Positions 8,783-16,345 of a DNA stretch of 64,000 nucleotides are shown in pieces (the first letter of the stretch is position 1; each line of letters opens with the position of its first letter). The notes under the pieces are model-generated. The model was not told the DNA's origin. It ran no database searches and saw only the letters and a program-made list of their open reading frames with translations. The stretch is taken from contig NZ_BKAU01000001.1 in assembly GCF_007992715.1 (NCBI RefSeq), forward strand, positions 1,984,001-2,048,000, read 5' to 3'. Position numbers and translations under genes: made by a program. The DNA is from Chitinophaga cymbidii. Its GTDB lineage: Bacteria; Bacteroidota; Bacteroidia; Chitinophagales; Chitinophagaceae.

Positions 8783-9369
8783 ATCCTCGGTGTTGACGGG
8801 TAGAAGTACGTTTCCACTTCCATGTTCTCCGGTTTCAGGAAGATGATCTGCTGGAAAGTGGTTACCCGCAATGCTTTATGTCGTTCGTAAAAAATATCCT
8901 GTTTATAGTCGTACATCAGGTTACTGGTGTGCGAGGTCACCTGCGCAGTTTTGATGCGGCCGCTGCTGTCTACGTCCAGTATCAGCTGATAGGGCCAGGT
9001 TTGTTTGCCCAGTGAGCGGATGATGAAAGTGGTATCGTTGCTGAACTGGTTGGCGATGGTATCCGTCTTATAGGCATCCGCCAGCGAAGGGTTGCTGATA
9101 TCCGCGTCCATCAGCGGGCGGAACAGTGCCGCCAGTCCCGTGCTGTCTTTCACCATTACGGAATCCGCCTGCCCGTTGATGCGCACGATCTTCCGGGCCT
9201 GCAACTGCTGTTGCCGCAGCTGCGCGATCTCGTCCCACTGATAGCTGCCGAGCGCACGGTGGCCGGTGCCGGCCGGCAGCTGAACAGGTGTTTCGGGCAG
9301 CATATGGCAGCCGGTTGTCAGCAGGCTGCATAAAAACAGTTGGATTTGAATGGCGAACAGGTGTTTCAT
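8779..9369 (-). CDS. lipoprotein of unknown function upstream of uvrC
   Basis: 196 residues with a lipoprotein signal peptide: hydrophobic core, lipobox TTGC and Cys21. I do not recognise a domain. The mature part has a helical Gln-rich stretch (WDEIAQLRQQQLQARK) and then beta-type sequence ending in short segments like YQLILDVDSSGRIKTAQVTS. The stop overlaps the uvrC start by 4 nt, so uvrC translation may depend on it. A perfect -7 box (TAAATTTG, 9375-9382) lies 5 nt before the ATG, suggesting a leaderless mRNA. Confidence 0.75.
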   Translation of the reverse strand: MKHLFAIQIQLFLCSLLTTGCHMLPETPVQLPAGTGHRALGSYQWDEIAQLRQQQLQARKIVRINGQADSVMVKDSTGLAALFRPLMDADISNPSLADAYKTDTIANQFSNDTTFIIRSLGKQTWPYQLILDVDSSGRIKTAQVTSHTSNLMYDYKQDIFYERHKALRVTTFQQIIFLKPENMEVETYFYPSTPRI

Positions 9370-9374
9370 TTCAG

Positions 9375-9382
9375 CAAATTTA
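9375..9382 (-). promoter_or_regulatory. candidate -7 box of the lipoprotein-uvrC unit
   Basis: On the minus strand TAAATTTG is an exact TAnnTTTG match, 5 nt before the ATG at 9369. The start of transcription would fall at or next to the start codon. No clear -33 TTG. Confidence 0.45.
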
Positions 9383-9405
9383 ATGGCGAATCCACAATCG
9401 GCCTA

Positions 9406-9436
9406 TAAAAAATAATGCGCCGTGAAAACGGCGCAT
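9406..9436 (-). terminator. intrinsic terminator after the LVIVD-repeat gene
   Basis: 9-bp perfect stem ATGCGCCGT / ACGGCGCAT with a 4-nt loop; on the minus strand it runs into TATTTTTTAT. Confidence 0.8.
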
Positions 9437-9478
9437 CTGATGCATGAGCAAATCTGTCGAGAGCACTAAAAAAGTAAA

Positions 9479-10750
9479 CTATTTTGCGGCTGTGCTGATC
9501 TTGCTGAGCAGCACAGGATTATTGATGTTTGTATAATCGTACTGGTAGATGCCGCCCCTGGCGCTGACCAGCAGATGCTGGTCGTAGTAGGGGATGACAT
9601 CATATGCATCCAGTCCTTCCACCAGTTTGGCGGTGGTTATTTTCAGCGGTTCCGGCGCATTCATGAACCGCAGGCCGAACGGCCCTTCGCACACGAACAG
9701 CTTGCCGTTATCTACGCCCAGTCCGTACGGGCCTTTCATCTGGTAGGTGGCCAGCTTCACCGGGTTGTCCACATCCTTTACATCGAACACCTGCAGCTCG
9801 TTCAGGTTGCCTGCGCAGATAGTGCCGGTGCGGAGGGTCACATATGCCGTGGTGCCTTCCACCACCACCGGGTCGCAGGCCCTGAAGTGCGTCACCTGGG
9901 AGCGTCTTGCCGGAGATGCCGGGTTGATGATATCATAGATGTACATCGCGTTCCTGCTGCCGATGAAAAGATATTCCCCGTAAGGAAAGATCGTTTCAAT
10001 GTTCCCGCCTACCTGCTGGTCGCTTTTATGCAGCGGGCTGGCGGCGTTGGCAAGATCGAACGACTTCAGCTGCGAATGATTGACCGTATACAGATAATCT
10101 TTCGCGATGGTAAAACGGGCCATGGAGCCGCCTTTCCCGCTGCCTCCGCTGTTGTTGCTCTTCAGGCTCGATGCGAAGGAGGCTACGGCTGCGTCGAAAA
10201 AGATCATCCTTTCCGGCGTGGTGCAATCCAGGTCGTACACCGTGTCGCGGGAGGTATATCCCGTGATCATGAACGGCGACTGCGGGATCTGGTAGCCCAG
10301 CGTGAGCCCGTCCGCGTTGTACGGGAAGTTCAGCACGGAGCCGACGCGCTTTTCCAGTTTTATCTGCCGCGGATCGCTGATGTCGAACACCAGCAGGTCG
10401 CTGTAGCTGTCCGCGTACAGGTAATTCCCTTTCGCGGCAATGTCAATGTTTCCCGGCACGTTGATGAAGGATACCGCTTCCGGCGCCTTCGGATCGCTGT
10501 TGTCGATCACGTGAATGCCTTTGTAAATCTCGTTTACGAACAGGAGGGTGCCTTTTGCATAAATTTTTCCGGCCTGTTCGATCGCCCTGGGTTCCTCCGC
10601 TTTCACAGAGGCATAGTAGTCCGCTGTAGCAGTATAGACAGGGGTAAAAATCTTGGTTTTGAATTTTCTGCTGCACTTTTCTTTCACACATCCGCTAAAT
10701 GCCATCATTACGGCGAGTGCCGCCGGGATAAAAGTGTAAATAACTCTCAT
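9479..10750 (-). CDS. LVIVD-repeat beta-propeller lipoprotein
   Basis: 423 residues. Lipoprotein signal peptide with lipobox FSGC and Cys21. The mature part is a series of about 40-residue repeats with the LVIVD pattern: GIHVIDNSDPKAPE, LLVFDISDPRQIK, AMYIYDIINPASPARR, ELQVFDVKDVDNPVKL and GIYQYDYTNINNPVLL. Such proteins fold as surface-exposed propellers; the binding partner is unknown. A Ser/Gly-rich insert (SNNSGGSGKGGS) interrupts the repeats near residue 200. A single-gene unit with a terminator at 9406-9436. Confidence 0.85.
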   Translation of the reverse strand: MRVIYTFIPAALAVMMAFSGCVKEKCSRKFKTKIFTPVYTATADYYASVKAEEPRAIEQAGKIYAKGTLLFVNEIYKGIHVIDNSDPKAPEAVSFINVPGNIDIAAKGNYLYADSYSDLLVFDISDPRQIKLEKRVGSVLNFPYNADGLTLGYQIPQSPFMITGYTSRDTVYDLDCTTPERMIFFDAAVASFASSLKSNNSGGSGKGGSMARFTIAKDYLYTVNHSQLKSFDLANAASPLHKSDQQVGGNIETIFPYGEYLFIGSRNAMYIYDIINPASPARRSQVTHFRACDPVVVEGTTAYVTLRTGTICAGNLNELQVFDVKDVDNPVKLATYQMKGPYGLGVDNGKLFVCEGPFGLRFMNAPEPLKITTAKLVEGLDAYDVIPYYDQHLLVSARGGIYQYDYTNINNPVLLSKISTAAK

Positions 10751-10805
10751 AGGGCAATGGATTTGGAAGTAGAACGGGGGCGGGGGAGGGAAAGTTACAG
10801 GAAGG

Positions 10806-10837
10806 GAAAAATAAAGGCCGTCCGGGGTGGACGGCCT
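10806..10837 (-). terminator. intrinsic terminator after gpmI
   Basis: 9-bp perfect stem AGGCCGTCC / GGACGGCCT with a 5-nt loop; the minus-strand tail reads TTATTTTTC. Confidence 0.8.
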
Positions 10838-10899
10838 GATAATAGTTTGAGTAGTAATATGATACGGCGTAACTGGCCGTTAGTACCGGTTTTCTATGG

Positions 10900-12423
10900 T
10901 TACACCAGCACGTTCCCGGTCATTTCCTTCGGAATGGGCAGGCCCATGAAATGCAGGATGGTCGGTGCGATGTCGCCGAGTTTGCCGCTTTTCACGGCGC
11001 CTTTGAAATCCGCGCTGATGATGAAGAAAGGCACGAGGTTCAGGCTGTGCGCGGTGTTCGGCGTACCATCGTCATTCACCATGTAGTCTGCATTGCCGTG
11101 GTCTGCGGTGAGGAACACGGTATAATTGCTGAGCAGCGCGGCGGTCACTACCCGGGCTACGCAGGCGTCCACCGTTTCCACGGCTTTGATAACGGCCGGC
11201 CAGACGCCGGTATGGCCCACCATGTCCGCATTGGCGAAGTTCAGCACAATGAAGTCAGCCGTTTTCTGTTCCAGCTCCGGCACGATCAGGTCGGTCAGCT
11301 CAGGCGCGCTCATTTCGGGTTTGAGATCGTAGGTGGCCACTTTGGGAGAAGGCACCAGCAGGCGTTTTTCCCCTTCGAACGGCGTTTCGCGGCCGCCGGA
11401 GAAGAAGAAGGATACGTGCGGATATTTCTCGGTTTCCGCGATGCGGATCTGTTTTTTGCCGTTTTTCTCGAGCACTTCGCCCATGGTCATCTCCAGGTTA
11501 TCGTTATTGAAGATCACATGTACGCCGCGGAAAGACTTGTCGTATTCCGTCATGGTCGTATAGTGCAGGTGCAGGGGTTGCATGCCGAATTCGGGGAAGG
11601 CTTCCTGCGTGAGGGCTTCCGTGATCTCGCGGCAGCGGTCTGTGCGGAAGTTGAAGCACAGCACGGCATCTCCTTCCTGTATGGTGGCGATGGGCAGGCC
11701 CAGGTCGCTGGTGGTCACGATCGGTTTGATGAATTCGTCCGTAATACCCTCGGCATAAGAAGCTTTGATGGCAATAGGCATGTTCTGGGTCGGTGTGCCG
11801 GTGCCGTGCACCATGGCGTCATACGCCAGCTTCACCCGCTCCCAGCGCTTGTCGCGGTCCATCGCGTAGTAACGGCCGGTCAGCGAAGCAATTCTGCCCG
11901 TGGTCTCCCGCATGTGCTGTTCCAGTTCTTCGATGTACGCCAGGCCGCCTTTCGGGTCCGTATCGCGCCCATCTGTAAAAGCATGTACAAATACCTTCTG
12001 CAGGCCGCGCTGGTGGGCTATGCTGAGAAGGGCTTTCAGGTGATTGATATGGGAGTGCACACCACCGTCGCTCACGAGGCCGATCAGGTGCAGGGCTTTA
12101 TCATTCTGCTGCGCGTAATCCATGGAAGCCTGCAAAGCAGGATTGGCGGCCAGTTCGCCGGTGCGGATCGCAACGTTGATGCGCTGCAGCTCCTGGTATA
12201 CGATGCGGCCCGCGCCGATGTTCAGGTGGCCTACTTCGGAGTTGCCCATCTGCCCCTCCGGCAGCCCTACGTCCTCGCCGCAGGTGATGAGGGTAGCATG
12301 CGGATATTGTTTGTATAAGCTGTCTACAAAGGGAGTATTCGCGTGTGCGATAGCGTCTGCGGCAGGGACCTGTCCCTGTCCCCACCCATCCATGATGATC
12401 AGGATCGCTCTTTTGTTTTCCAT
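10900..12423 (-). CDS. gpmI: 2,3-bisphosphoglycerate-independent phosphoglycerate mutase
   Basis: 507 residues, typical for the family. It interconverts 3- and 2-phosphoglycerate in glycolysis/gluconeogenesis using two metal ions (Mn) and a phosphoserine intermediate. Visible sites are Asp12 in IIMDGWG, catalytic Ser62 in MGNSEVGHLN, the substrate-pocket segment VHAFTDGRDTDPKGG, and the C-terminal metal motif FLTADHGNADYM. It is monocistronic, with a terminator at 10806-10837 and a divergent DUF4783 gene upstream. Confidence 0.97.
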   Translation of the reverse strand: MENKRAILIIMDGWGQGQVPAADAIAHANTPFVDSLYKQYPHATLITCGEDVGLPEGQMGNSEVGHLNIGAGRIVYQELQRINVAIRTGELAANPALQASMDYAQQNDKALHLIGLVSDGGVHSHINHLKALLSIAHQRGLQKVFVHAFTDGRDTDPKGGLAYIEELEQHMRETTGRIASLTGRYYAMDRDKRWERVKLAYDAMVHGTGTPTQNMPIAIKASYAEGITDEFIKPIVTTSDLGLPIATIQEGDAVLCFNFRTDRCREITEALTQEAFPEFGMQPLHLHYTTMTEYDKSFRGVHVIFNNDNLEMTMGEVLEKNGKKQIRIAETEKYPHVSFFFSGGRETPFEGEKRLLVPSPKVATYDLKPEMSAPELTDLIVPELEQKTADFIVLNFANADMVGHTGVWPAVIKAVETVDACVARVVTAALLSNYTVFLTADHGNADYMVNDDGTPNTAHSLNLVPFFIISADFKGAVKSGKLGDIAPTILHFMGLPIPKEMTGNVLV

Positions 12424-12570
12424 ACTTGTCCGTTAAAACTATTGTGATTTAGAATCGAACGGTGAAATTAAACAACAAATCTGTTATGCATAACACTTTA
12501 GTTTAATTTCACATGTCAAACATTTATTATAAATTGGCTCCGCCTTGATAGCACAATAATGTGATTTAGC

Positions 12571-12599
12571 TTGACCATCAACAGTTTGGCATAGTTTTA
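12571..12599 (+). promoter_or_regulatory. candidate promoter of the DUF4783 gene
   Basis: TTG at 12571-12573, 18-nt spacer, TAGTTTTA at 12592-12599. This is one mismatch from the Bacteroidota TTG-N17-23-TAnnTTTG pattern, with good spacing and about 48 nt before the ATG at 12648. Confidence 0.5.
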
Positions 12600-12647
12600 G
12601 CCATTCATGCAGTTGATAAAAGTATAATTCGACTTAAATAACGGATA

Positions 12648-13043
12648 ATGAAAAAGTTAATCTTTGGCTTGGGGGTTCTGCTAGCTTGTGGTATGTTCAC
12701 GGCCTTTACCTTGATGGCCGGACCTTTTGAAGATGTGGTCGCCGCCCTGAAAAAGGGCGATGTAACCGCGTTGAGCAAACAGCTTGATAAAACGGTGGAG
12801 ATCAACATAGGAGGCCGGTCCAATTCCTACAGCAAGGCGCAGGCGGATATCATCCTGAAGGACTTTTTTGAGAAAAACCAGGTAAAATCCTTCGAGTTGA
12901 TACATCAGGGTGAAGCAGGCGGCGGCTCCCGCTTTGGCGTTGGCAAGCTGGTGACCTCCGGCGGGGAATTCAGATTGTCGTTTTTCCTGCAAAAGAAAGG
13001 TGATGTGCTCGTATTGAATGAATTACGATTTGAAAGTAAATAA
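12648..13043 (+). CDS. DUF4783 domain-containing secreted protein
   Basis: 131 residues. Signal peptide of about 24 residues (cleavage probably after LMA), then a small NTF2-like alpha+beta domain: FEDVVAALKKGDVTALSKQL, a hydrophobic helix with ILKDFF, and the C-terminal strands GEFRLSFFLQKKGD and LVLNELRFE. This matches DUF4783, a family mostly found in Bacteroidota with no known function. It often sits next to nadC in the phylum, as here. It is separated from nadC by a terminator at 13073-13103. Confidence 0.8.
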   Translation: MKKLIFGLGVLLACGMFTAFTLMAGPFEDVVAALKKGDVTALSKQLDKTVEINIGGRSNSYSKAQADIILKDFFEKNQVKSFELIHQGEAGGGSRFGVGKLVTSGGEFRLSFFLQKKGDVLVLNELRFESK

Positions 13044-13072
13044 CGGAAATTAGCTTAGGAAGATAGAACTGA

Positions 13073-13103
13073 AGGGCTGCTCTGCGAAGGGCGGCCCTTT
13101 TTT
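13073..13103 (+). terminator. intrinsic terminator between the DUF4783 gene and nadC
   Basis: 10-bp stem AGGGCTGCTC / GGGCGGCCCT with two G-T pairs, 6-nt loop and six T residues. Confidence 0.75.
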
Positions 13104-13140
13104 AAGTAACTTGCCGCTTTATTACAAACCAGCAGTTGAC

Positions 13141-14001
13141 ATGTTACAAAAAGAAGCATTGACGAACTTTATCAGCAGCGCGCTGGCCGAAGACATCGGC
13201 AGCGGAGACCATAGCACCCTTGCCTCCATACCGCCCACCGCAAGAGGCACGGCAAGACTGAAGATAAAGGAGGACGGCGTGCTGGCCGGCATGGAAGTGG
13301 CGGAAGCTGTTTTCCGGTACCTGGACATGTTCACCGTATTTTCGCCCTTCAAAAAAGACGGTGATGTAATGACCGCGGGCGAGCTGGCCTTTGAAGTAGA
13401 AGCGGCGGTGCATACCCTGCTGATGGCGGAACGGCTGGTGCTGAACTGCATGCAGCGCATGAGCGGCATCGCCACGCTCACCCGGCAATACACCAACAAG
13501 CTGGCCGGCTACCACACCAAAGTGCTGGACACCCGGAAGACCACGCCGAATTTCCGCATGCTCGAAAAAGAAGCCGTGCGCATCGGCGGCGGCGTGAACC
13601 ACCGCATGGGGTTGTATGACATGGTGATGCTGAAAGACAACCATATCGATTTCTGCGGCGGCATTGCGCCCGCCATCAACAATGTGGTAGCTTACCTGGA
13701 ACGCACCGGGCTGGACCTGCAGATCGAAGTGGAAGCGCGGAACATGGAAGACGTGAAGCAGATACTGGAAACAGGAAAGGTGCACCGCATCATGCTGGAT
13801 AATTTCTCCCCTGAACAGATACCCGCCGCGCTGGAACTCATCAAAGGCCGTTATGAAACGGAAGCCTCCGGCGGCATTACGCTGGAAAACGTGGACGCTT
13901 ACGCCAAAACGGGCGTTGACTTCGTGTCCGTCGGCGCCATTATTCATCATGCGGTAAGCCTTGACCTGAGCCTGAAAGCCGTTATCCATCCCCACACATA
14001 A
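13141..14001 (+). CDS. nadC: nicotinate-nucleotide pyrophosphorylase (carboxylating)
   Basis: 286 residues. Converts quinolinate and PRPP to nicotinate mononucleotide, CO2 and PPi in de novo NAD synthesis. Visible motifs are the N-terminal EDIGSGDHST, the helix AERLVLNCMQRMSGIAT, the phosphate/quinolinate-binding LDTRKTTPNFRMLEK and GGGVNHRMGLYDMVMLKDNH, and the C-terminal ASGGI and VDFVSVGAI. The ATG at 13141 is preferred over an in-frame ATG at 13111 because the latter would start 8 nt after a terminator T-run and add ten residues before the conserved start. nadA and nadB are not in this window. The next gene starts 4 nt after the stop. Confidence 0.96.
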   Translation: MLQKEALTNFISSALAEDIGSGDHSTLASIPPTARGTARLKIKEDGVLAGMEVAEAVFRYLDMFTVFSPFKKDGDVMTAGELAFEVEAAVHTLLMAERLVLNCMQRMSGIATLTRQYTNKLAGYHTKVLDTRKTTPNFRMLEKEAVRIGGGVNHRMGLYDMVMLKDNHIDFCGGIAPAINNVVAYLERTGLDLQIEVEARNMEDVKQILETGKVHRIMLDNFSPEQIPAALELIKGRYETEASGGITLENVDAYAKTGVDFVSVGAIIHHAVSLDLSLKAVIHPHT

Positions 14002-14005
14002 TATC

Positions 14006-14890
14006 GTGAGAAAAATACTGATCATCATCAACCGCAAGGCCGGAACAGACCGGGAAAAGCGATTGGGCGCGGCGGTCCGTGAGCACCTTCCCTCACCGCA
14101 GTTCTCGGTGGAAACTACCTACCTGCAATATCTCGGGCATGGTACAGACCTCGCGCGGGAGGCCGTGCAGCGCGGGGTGGACACGGTAGTGGCCGTGGGC
14201 GGTGACGGCTCCATCAACGAGATCGCGCAGGGACTGCTGGGCGCCCGCACCGCACTGGCCATTGTGCCGCTCGGCAGCGGCAACGGCCTGGCGCGCGCAT
14301 TGAAGATCCCGCTGGATGCCGCCGTTGCGTTGCAGATCGTTGCGGCGGGACATAAGCGGCCGATGGATGCAGGCTTTGCGAACGAACATCTTTTCCTGAG
14401 CAATGCCGGCGTAGGCTTCGATGCACTGATAGCCGACCGCTTTCAGCACAGCAAGAAGCGCGGCCTGCTGAATTATGCGCGGCTGGTGATCGGCGGATTC
14501 TCCGCTTACCGACCATCGAAATACCGCATTAATGTAGACGGCGCGCAGCGCGAACAAAAAGCATTTCTGATGACGGTCGCCAACGGCAACCAGTTCGGCT
14601 ACGAATTCAAGCTGGCTCCGAAAGCCAGTGTGCACGACGGTTTGCTGGACGTTTGCCTCGTGCCTCCCGTGCGCTTCTGGGACCTGCTGCCGCTGAGCCT
14701 CCGCTCGCTGCGCGGCAACATCGACGAAAGCCGTTATATGGAACATTTTACCGGCCGGGAAATTGAAGTCAGCAGCGATGAGCTGTCCTGCCTGCAGGTA
14801 GACGGCGACGCTGTGCCGCTCAACAATGGCAAAACGGTGTATTTTCGCATTGCGCCCGGCGCATTACAGGTGATCGTACCGGAACCATAA
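14006..14890 (+). CDS. diacylglycerol kinase catalytic-domain (YegS-like) lipid kinase
   Basis: 294 residues. The N-terminal nucleotide-binding domain carries INRKAG (residues 9-13 region) and the phosphate-binding motif VVAVGGDGSINE with GGDGS at 65-69, then PLGSGNGLARAL. The C-terminal beta sandwich includes GLLDVCLVPP. These are hallmarks of the DAGK/sphingosine-kinase/YegS fold, which phosphorylates lipid hydroxyls; the lipid here is not known. It uses a GTG start 4 nt after the nadC stop, so it is likely co-transcribed and perhaps translated by reinitiation. Confidence 0.88.
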   Translation: MRKILIIINRKAGTDREKRLGAAVREHLPSPQFSVETTYLQYLGHGTDLAREAVQRGVDTVVAVGGDGSINEIAQGLLGARTALAIVPLGSGNGLARALKIPLDAAVALQIVAAGHKRPMDAGFANEHLFLSNAGVGFDALIADRFQHSKKRGLLNYARLVIGGFSAYRPSKYRINVDGAQREQKAFLMTVANGNQFGYEFKLAPKASVHDGLLDVCLVPPVRFWDLLPLSLRSLRGNIDESRYMEHFTGREIEVSSDELSCLQVDGDAVPLNNGKTVYFRIAPGALQVIVPEP

Positions 14891-14901
14891 AAAACTGTGT
14901 T

Positions 14902-15237
14902 ATGAGCAAGAAAAAGCACTCCTCCTCCAATGGCATCGTATATTCTACTGACCCGAACTTTTCGTATCCCGAAGAAGAGCGTCAGGACCAGGACACACTT
15001 CCTCCCGCGCAACAGCAGCTGAAAGTGAAGCTGGACACGAAGCAGCGCGCCGGCAAAACGGTGACCGTGGTAGATGGGTTTATCGGCAAAGACGAAGACC
15101 TTGAAAAACTCGGCAAGGAATTGAAGACGAAATGTGGAACGGGCGGAAGCGTGAAGGATGGGTTGATCCTCATTCAGGGGGATTATAGGGAGAAGGTGGT
15201 GAAGTGGTTGGGGGATTGGGGGTATCGGGTGAAGTAG
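14902..15237 (+). CDS. SUI1/YciH-type translation initiation factor-like protein
   Basis: 111 residues. A charged, disordered N-terminal ~40 residues precede a SUI1 (eIF1-like) domain: KQRAGKTVTVVDGFIGKDED, KELKTKCGTGGSVKDG and ILIQGDYREKVVKWLGDWGY. Bacterial YciH homologues bind the small ribosomal subunit and affect start-site selection, but the physiological role is unsettled. It begins 11 nt after the lipid-kinase gene, so nadC, the kinase and this gene look like one unit. It converges on the antitoxin gene with only 12 nt between stops. Confidence 0.85.
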   Translation: MSKKKHSSSNGIVYSTDPNFSYPEEERQDQDTLPPAQQQLKVKLDTKQRAGKTVTVVDGFIGKDEDLEKLGKELKTKCGTGGSVKDGLILIQGDYREKVVKWLGDWGYRVK

Positions 15238-15249
15238 ATTTGCTTTATC

Positions 15250-15564
15250 TCATGCCGCGGCATCGTCCTGCTCCTCTTTGATGATAAGAATGCCAAGTGC
15301 TTTTTCAAGATTGGTTATGGTTTCGAGCGTCAGGTTCTCATGGCCTTTTACAATCTTATTGATCTGTTGAGGAGAAACACTCATCTTTTCAGCAAGATCC
15401 TTTTGTGTTAAACCCTGCGCCTTCAGCGCTTTCAATACTCTCAGGGCAATGATGGCGGATTTTTTCAGCCAGGCCTTGTTTTCGCGACGGAACCGGGCTT
15501 GCTCCATCCAGTTGGAAGGCTTGCCGGAAGCAATTTTCTCAAGTTTCTTATTAATGCTGGTCAT
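15250..15564 (-). CDS. HTH antitoxin (HigA/XRE type) of a toxin-antitoxin pair
   Basis: 104 residues. The basic N-terminal half (KKLEKIASGKPSNWMEQARF) is followed by an XRE helix-turn-helix at about 48-75 (GLTQKDLAEKMSVSPQQINK) and a dimerising tail (TLETITNLEKALGI). It lies downstream of and overlaps the toxin gene by 14 nt, the toxin-first order of higBA. In HigA-type systems the antitoxin neutralises the toxin and represses the operon. A palindrome at 16121-16138 just upstream of the toxin start is the likely operator. Confidence 0.82.
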   Translation of the reverse strand: MTSINKKLEKIASGKPSNWMEQARFRRENKAWLKKSAIIALRVLKALKAQGLTQKDLAEKMSVSPQQINKIVKGHENLTLETITNLEKALGILIIKEEQDDAAA

Positions 15565-16117
15565 CGTAATAAGTATTTAAATCTTCTGGATAATGTATTT
15601 CCCGCTGCCGGAGGAATGCTTTTGTTTGCCCCAGCTTTTTTAACTCATGCTGCAAGTGATCTCTTTGCATATCGGGCGTTAGTTTGATTGCTCCACCTGT
15701 TACTATAAAACAGTTCCAGTCAAGGCGGATCGCATATAACCTTAACCATCCATTTCTAAGTCGTGCTTTACTTTTCTGATAGAGCGAAATGACGTACTCG
15801 TGATTGTTCAATGGTTTGAAAATAGACTGTAACCTGGCGCCGTGACCACTGAACCCCTGCTGTGTGAAATCATACAGCGCATTTTCCATTTCTTCCGCTT
15901 CACTCATGGTTTTTACAACCGCATCGTCAACTGTCATCTTTCCAAAAAAACCACTGTTCAGATCATCATGATGGAGAGAAAAAAAACCATGCAGCCACAC
16001 GATATCATTCATCCGCTCAAAGAATCTTTCAAATTCATTTTGTAAGGCTGCGTCTTTAAAAATTGACCAAAGGCCATTCTCCGAATCTTCTGCCACAAAT
16101 ATACGAACAAGTTCCAT
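15551..16117 (-). CDS. RelE/HigB-like toxin with an N-terminal extension
   Basis: 188 residues, longer than classic RelE/HigB toxins (about 90-120). The C-terminal half has the RelE-fold look: ARLQSIFKPLNNHEYVISLY, then LRLYAIRLDWNCFIVTGGAI and a closing helix HLQHELKKLGQTKAFLRQ. The first ~80 residues are acidic and resemble nothing I know; they contain a possible helical segment SEAEEMENALYDF. The toxin role is inferred from the fold resemblance and the overlapping XRE partner. Members of the fold are typically ribosome-dependent mRNA endonucleases; I cannot point to catalytic residues with certainty. Confidence 0.65.
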   Translation of the reverse strand: MELVRIFVAEDSENGLWSIFKDAALQNEFERFFERMNDIVWLHGFFSLHHDDLNSGFFGKMTVDDAVVKTMSEAEEMENALYDFTQQGFSGHGARLQSIFKPLNNHEYVISLYQKSKARLRNGWLRLYAIRLDWNCFIVTGGAIKLTPDMQRDHLQHELKKLGQTKAFLRQREIHYPEDLNTYYDDQH

Positions 16118-16120
16118 GAA

Positions 16121-16138
16121 ATTAACTTATAGGTTAAT
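16121..16138. promoter_or_regulatory. palindromic operator candidate of the toxin-antitoxin operon
   Basis: Perfect inverted repeat ATTAAC-N6-GTTAAT, starting 3 nt before the toxin ATG (16117, minus strand) and overlapping a plausible -7 region (TAAGTTAA on the minus strand, with a TTG about 16 nt upstream). Position and symmetry fit binding by the dimeric XRE antitoxin. Confidence 0.6.
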
Positions 16139-16271
16139 ATTTTTTCAACAATTTCCGGCTTTTGCATTCCCGGGTTAATGAATGATGGCTCATTGTAGAT
16201 TGTAACAGGAGAGAATAGATTTGGGGCTTATTGATGCTGGAAACAAATATACGGTTATATAAGATCGGAAA

Positions 16272-16314
16272 ATAAAAAAGTACATCCGGAGCATTTCAAT
16301 ACTTCGGATGTACT
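16272..16314 (-). terminator. intrinsic terminator after the aldo/keto reductase gene
   Basis: 13-bp stem AGTACATCCGGAG / CTTCGGATGTACT with a 10-nt loop; on the minus strand it runs into TTTTTATTTT. Confidence 0.85.
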
Positions 16315-16345
16315 TTGTCTGTTGTGAATTTGCTAAGAAAACAAC

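Noticed and set aside
9575-11086. Long plus-strand frame opposite the LVIVD-repeat gene
   Set aside because: It lies antisense to a gene with a clear lipoprotein signal and repeats; its translation has no known domain and is rich in His, Arg and Val as expected from antisense of GC-rich coding DNA.
10951-12318. Long plus-strand frame opposite gpmI
   Set aside because: gpmI is complete with all catalytic motifs; the antisense product has no recognisable feature.
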